Of a DNA stretch of 44,398 bases, positions 44,210-44,398 are shown piece after piece. Position 1 is the first letter of the stretch; every line of letters starts with the position of its first letter. The stretch is from Pasteurella oralis. GTDB taxonomy: Bacteria > Pseudomonadota > Gammaproteobacteria > Enterobacterales > Pasteurellaceae. Both the position numbers and the translations under genes were made by a program. The notes below the pieces were generated by a model. The model was not told the origin of the DNA and made no database searches. It worked only from the letters and a program-made list of their open reading frames with translations. Location of the stretch: assembly GCF_002850605.1 (NCBI RefSeq), contig NZ_NXGB01000010.1:1-44398 (forward strand), written 5' to 3'.

Positions 44210-44398
44210 CAGATTAGGGCGCTATTTTTTATGACACAAATAACCAAAAATTACGATTCTTTCTCTGACAAAATCTATTAAATATTTTTCTACGGCATTT
44301 AACTATCTTAATTACCGTCAAAAATTTAACTCATTGCCTTTCATTCCAAATGAACAAGTTAAACATTTTCTATAATTCATCATATTTTAACGATTGGC
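44210..44398. other. AT-rich edge without a supported gene
   Basis: Only short frames. One plus-strand frame (AFNYLNYRQKFNSLPF, stop near 44373) has a faint look of a transposase C-terminus, too weak to call. Confidence 0.3.

Noticed and set aside
44210-44398. IS481-like transposase tail
   Set aside because: Only about 25 codons with vague similarity; cannot be separated from chance.

Overview
The window is Pasteurellaceae chromosome. Gene content is typical of that family: the isc operon, an arcB without a PAS domain, a hutX-hutZ-TonB receptor haem locus, and yciC-yciB-yciA-yciI. DNA is AT-rich, and I count 17 exact copies of the 9-base Haemophilus-type uptake signal AAGTGCGGT (either strand). 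This places it in the Hin-type USS group (Haemophilus, Pasteurella, Aggregatibacter, Avibacterium and relatives) rather than the Actinobacillus/Mannheimia group. I cannot name the species from the sequence alone.

Left accessory island (1-2540). At the very edge, an ORF on the minus strand begins ATG directly followed by at least seven copies of an octamer. It is open through the repeats and looks like the start of a phase-variable gene that leaves the window. Behind it, in the same orientation, lies a phage CI-type repressor gene. Divergent from that is an IS1595-family transposase translationally coupled to a small coiled-coil/winged-helix protein, and a second protein of the same architecture converges on it. 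The divergent region carries a perfect sigma70 promoter (TTGACA, 17 bases, TATAAT) and three 13-base operator-like repeats spaced exactly 42 bases apart.

Housekeeping core (2588-33873). In order: grpE; nadK and SOS-controlled recN; ompW with FNR-like sites; yciC-yciB-yciA-yciI; slt-trpR-mtgA; the minus-strand isc cluster iscR-iscS-iscU-iscA-hscB-hscA-fdx (no iscX seen); trmJ; two small unlisted membrane ORFs; suhB; an uncharacterised exported protein; arcB; rlmKL; metG; mrp; rpsO; then a Fur-type haem uptake operon (hutX, hutZ, haemoglobin-type receptor) and a tRNA-Leu(CAA). Most convergent pairs are separated by clear stem-loop terminators, one of them made of two inverted uptake signals.

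Right accessory island (33964-44209). Next to the tRNA-Leu, six closely spaced minus-strand genes form one apparent operon: a MurG-like glycosyltransferase, two GT4 glycosyltransferases, an MsbA-type ABC exporter, a 773-residue protein with two APH/choline-kinase-like domains, and UDP-glucose dehydrogenase. The parts suggest a glycan or glycolipid made from UDP-glucuronate and exported by an ABC flippase, without recognisable Wzy or Kps genes in view. Upstream is an AT-rich spacer and a decayed, internally deleted IS3/IS150-type element that keeps both 44-base inverted ends.

The two parts most likely to hold undescribed biology are the repressor/transposase/phase-variable locus at the left edge and the kinase-containing glycan operon at the right.
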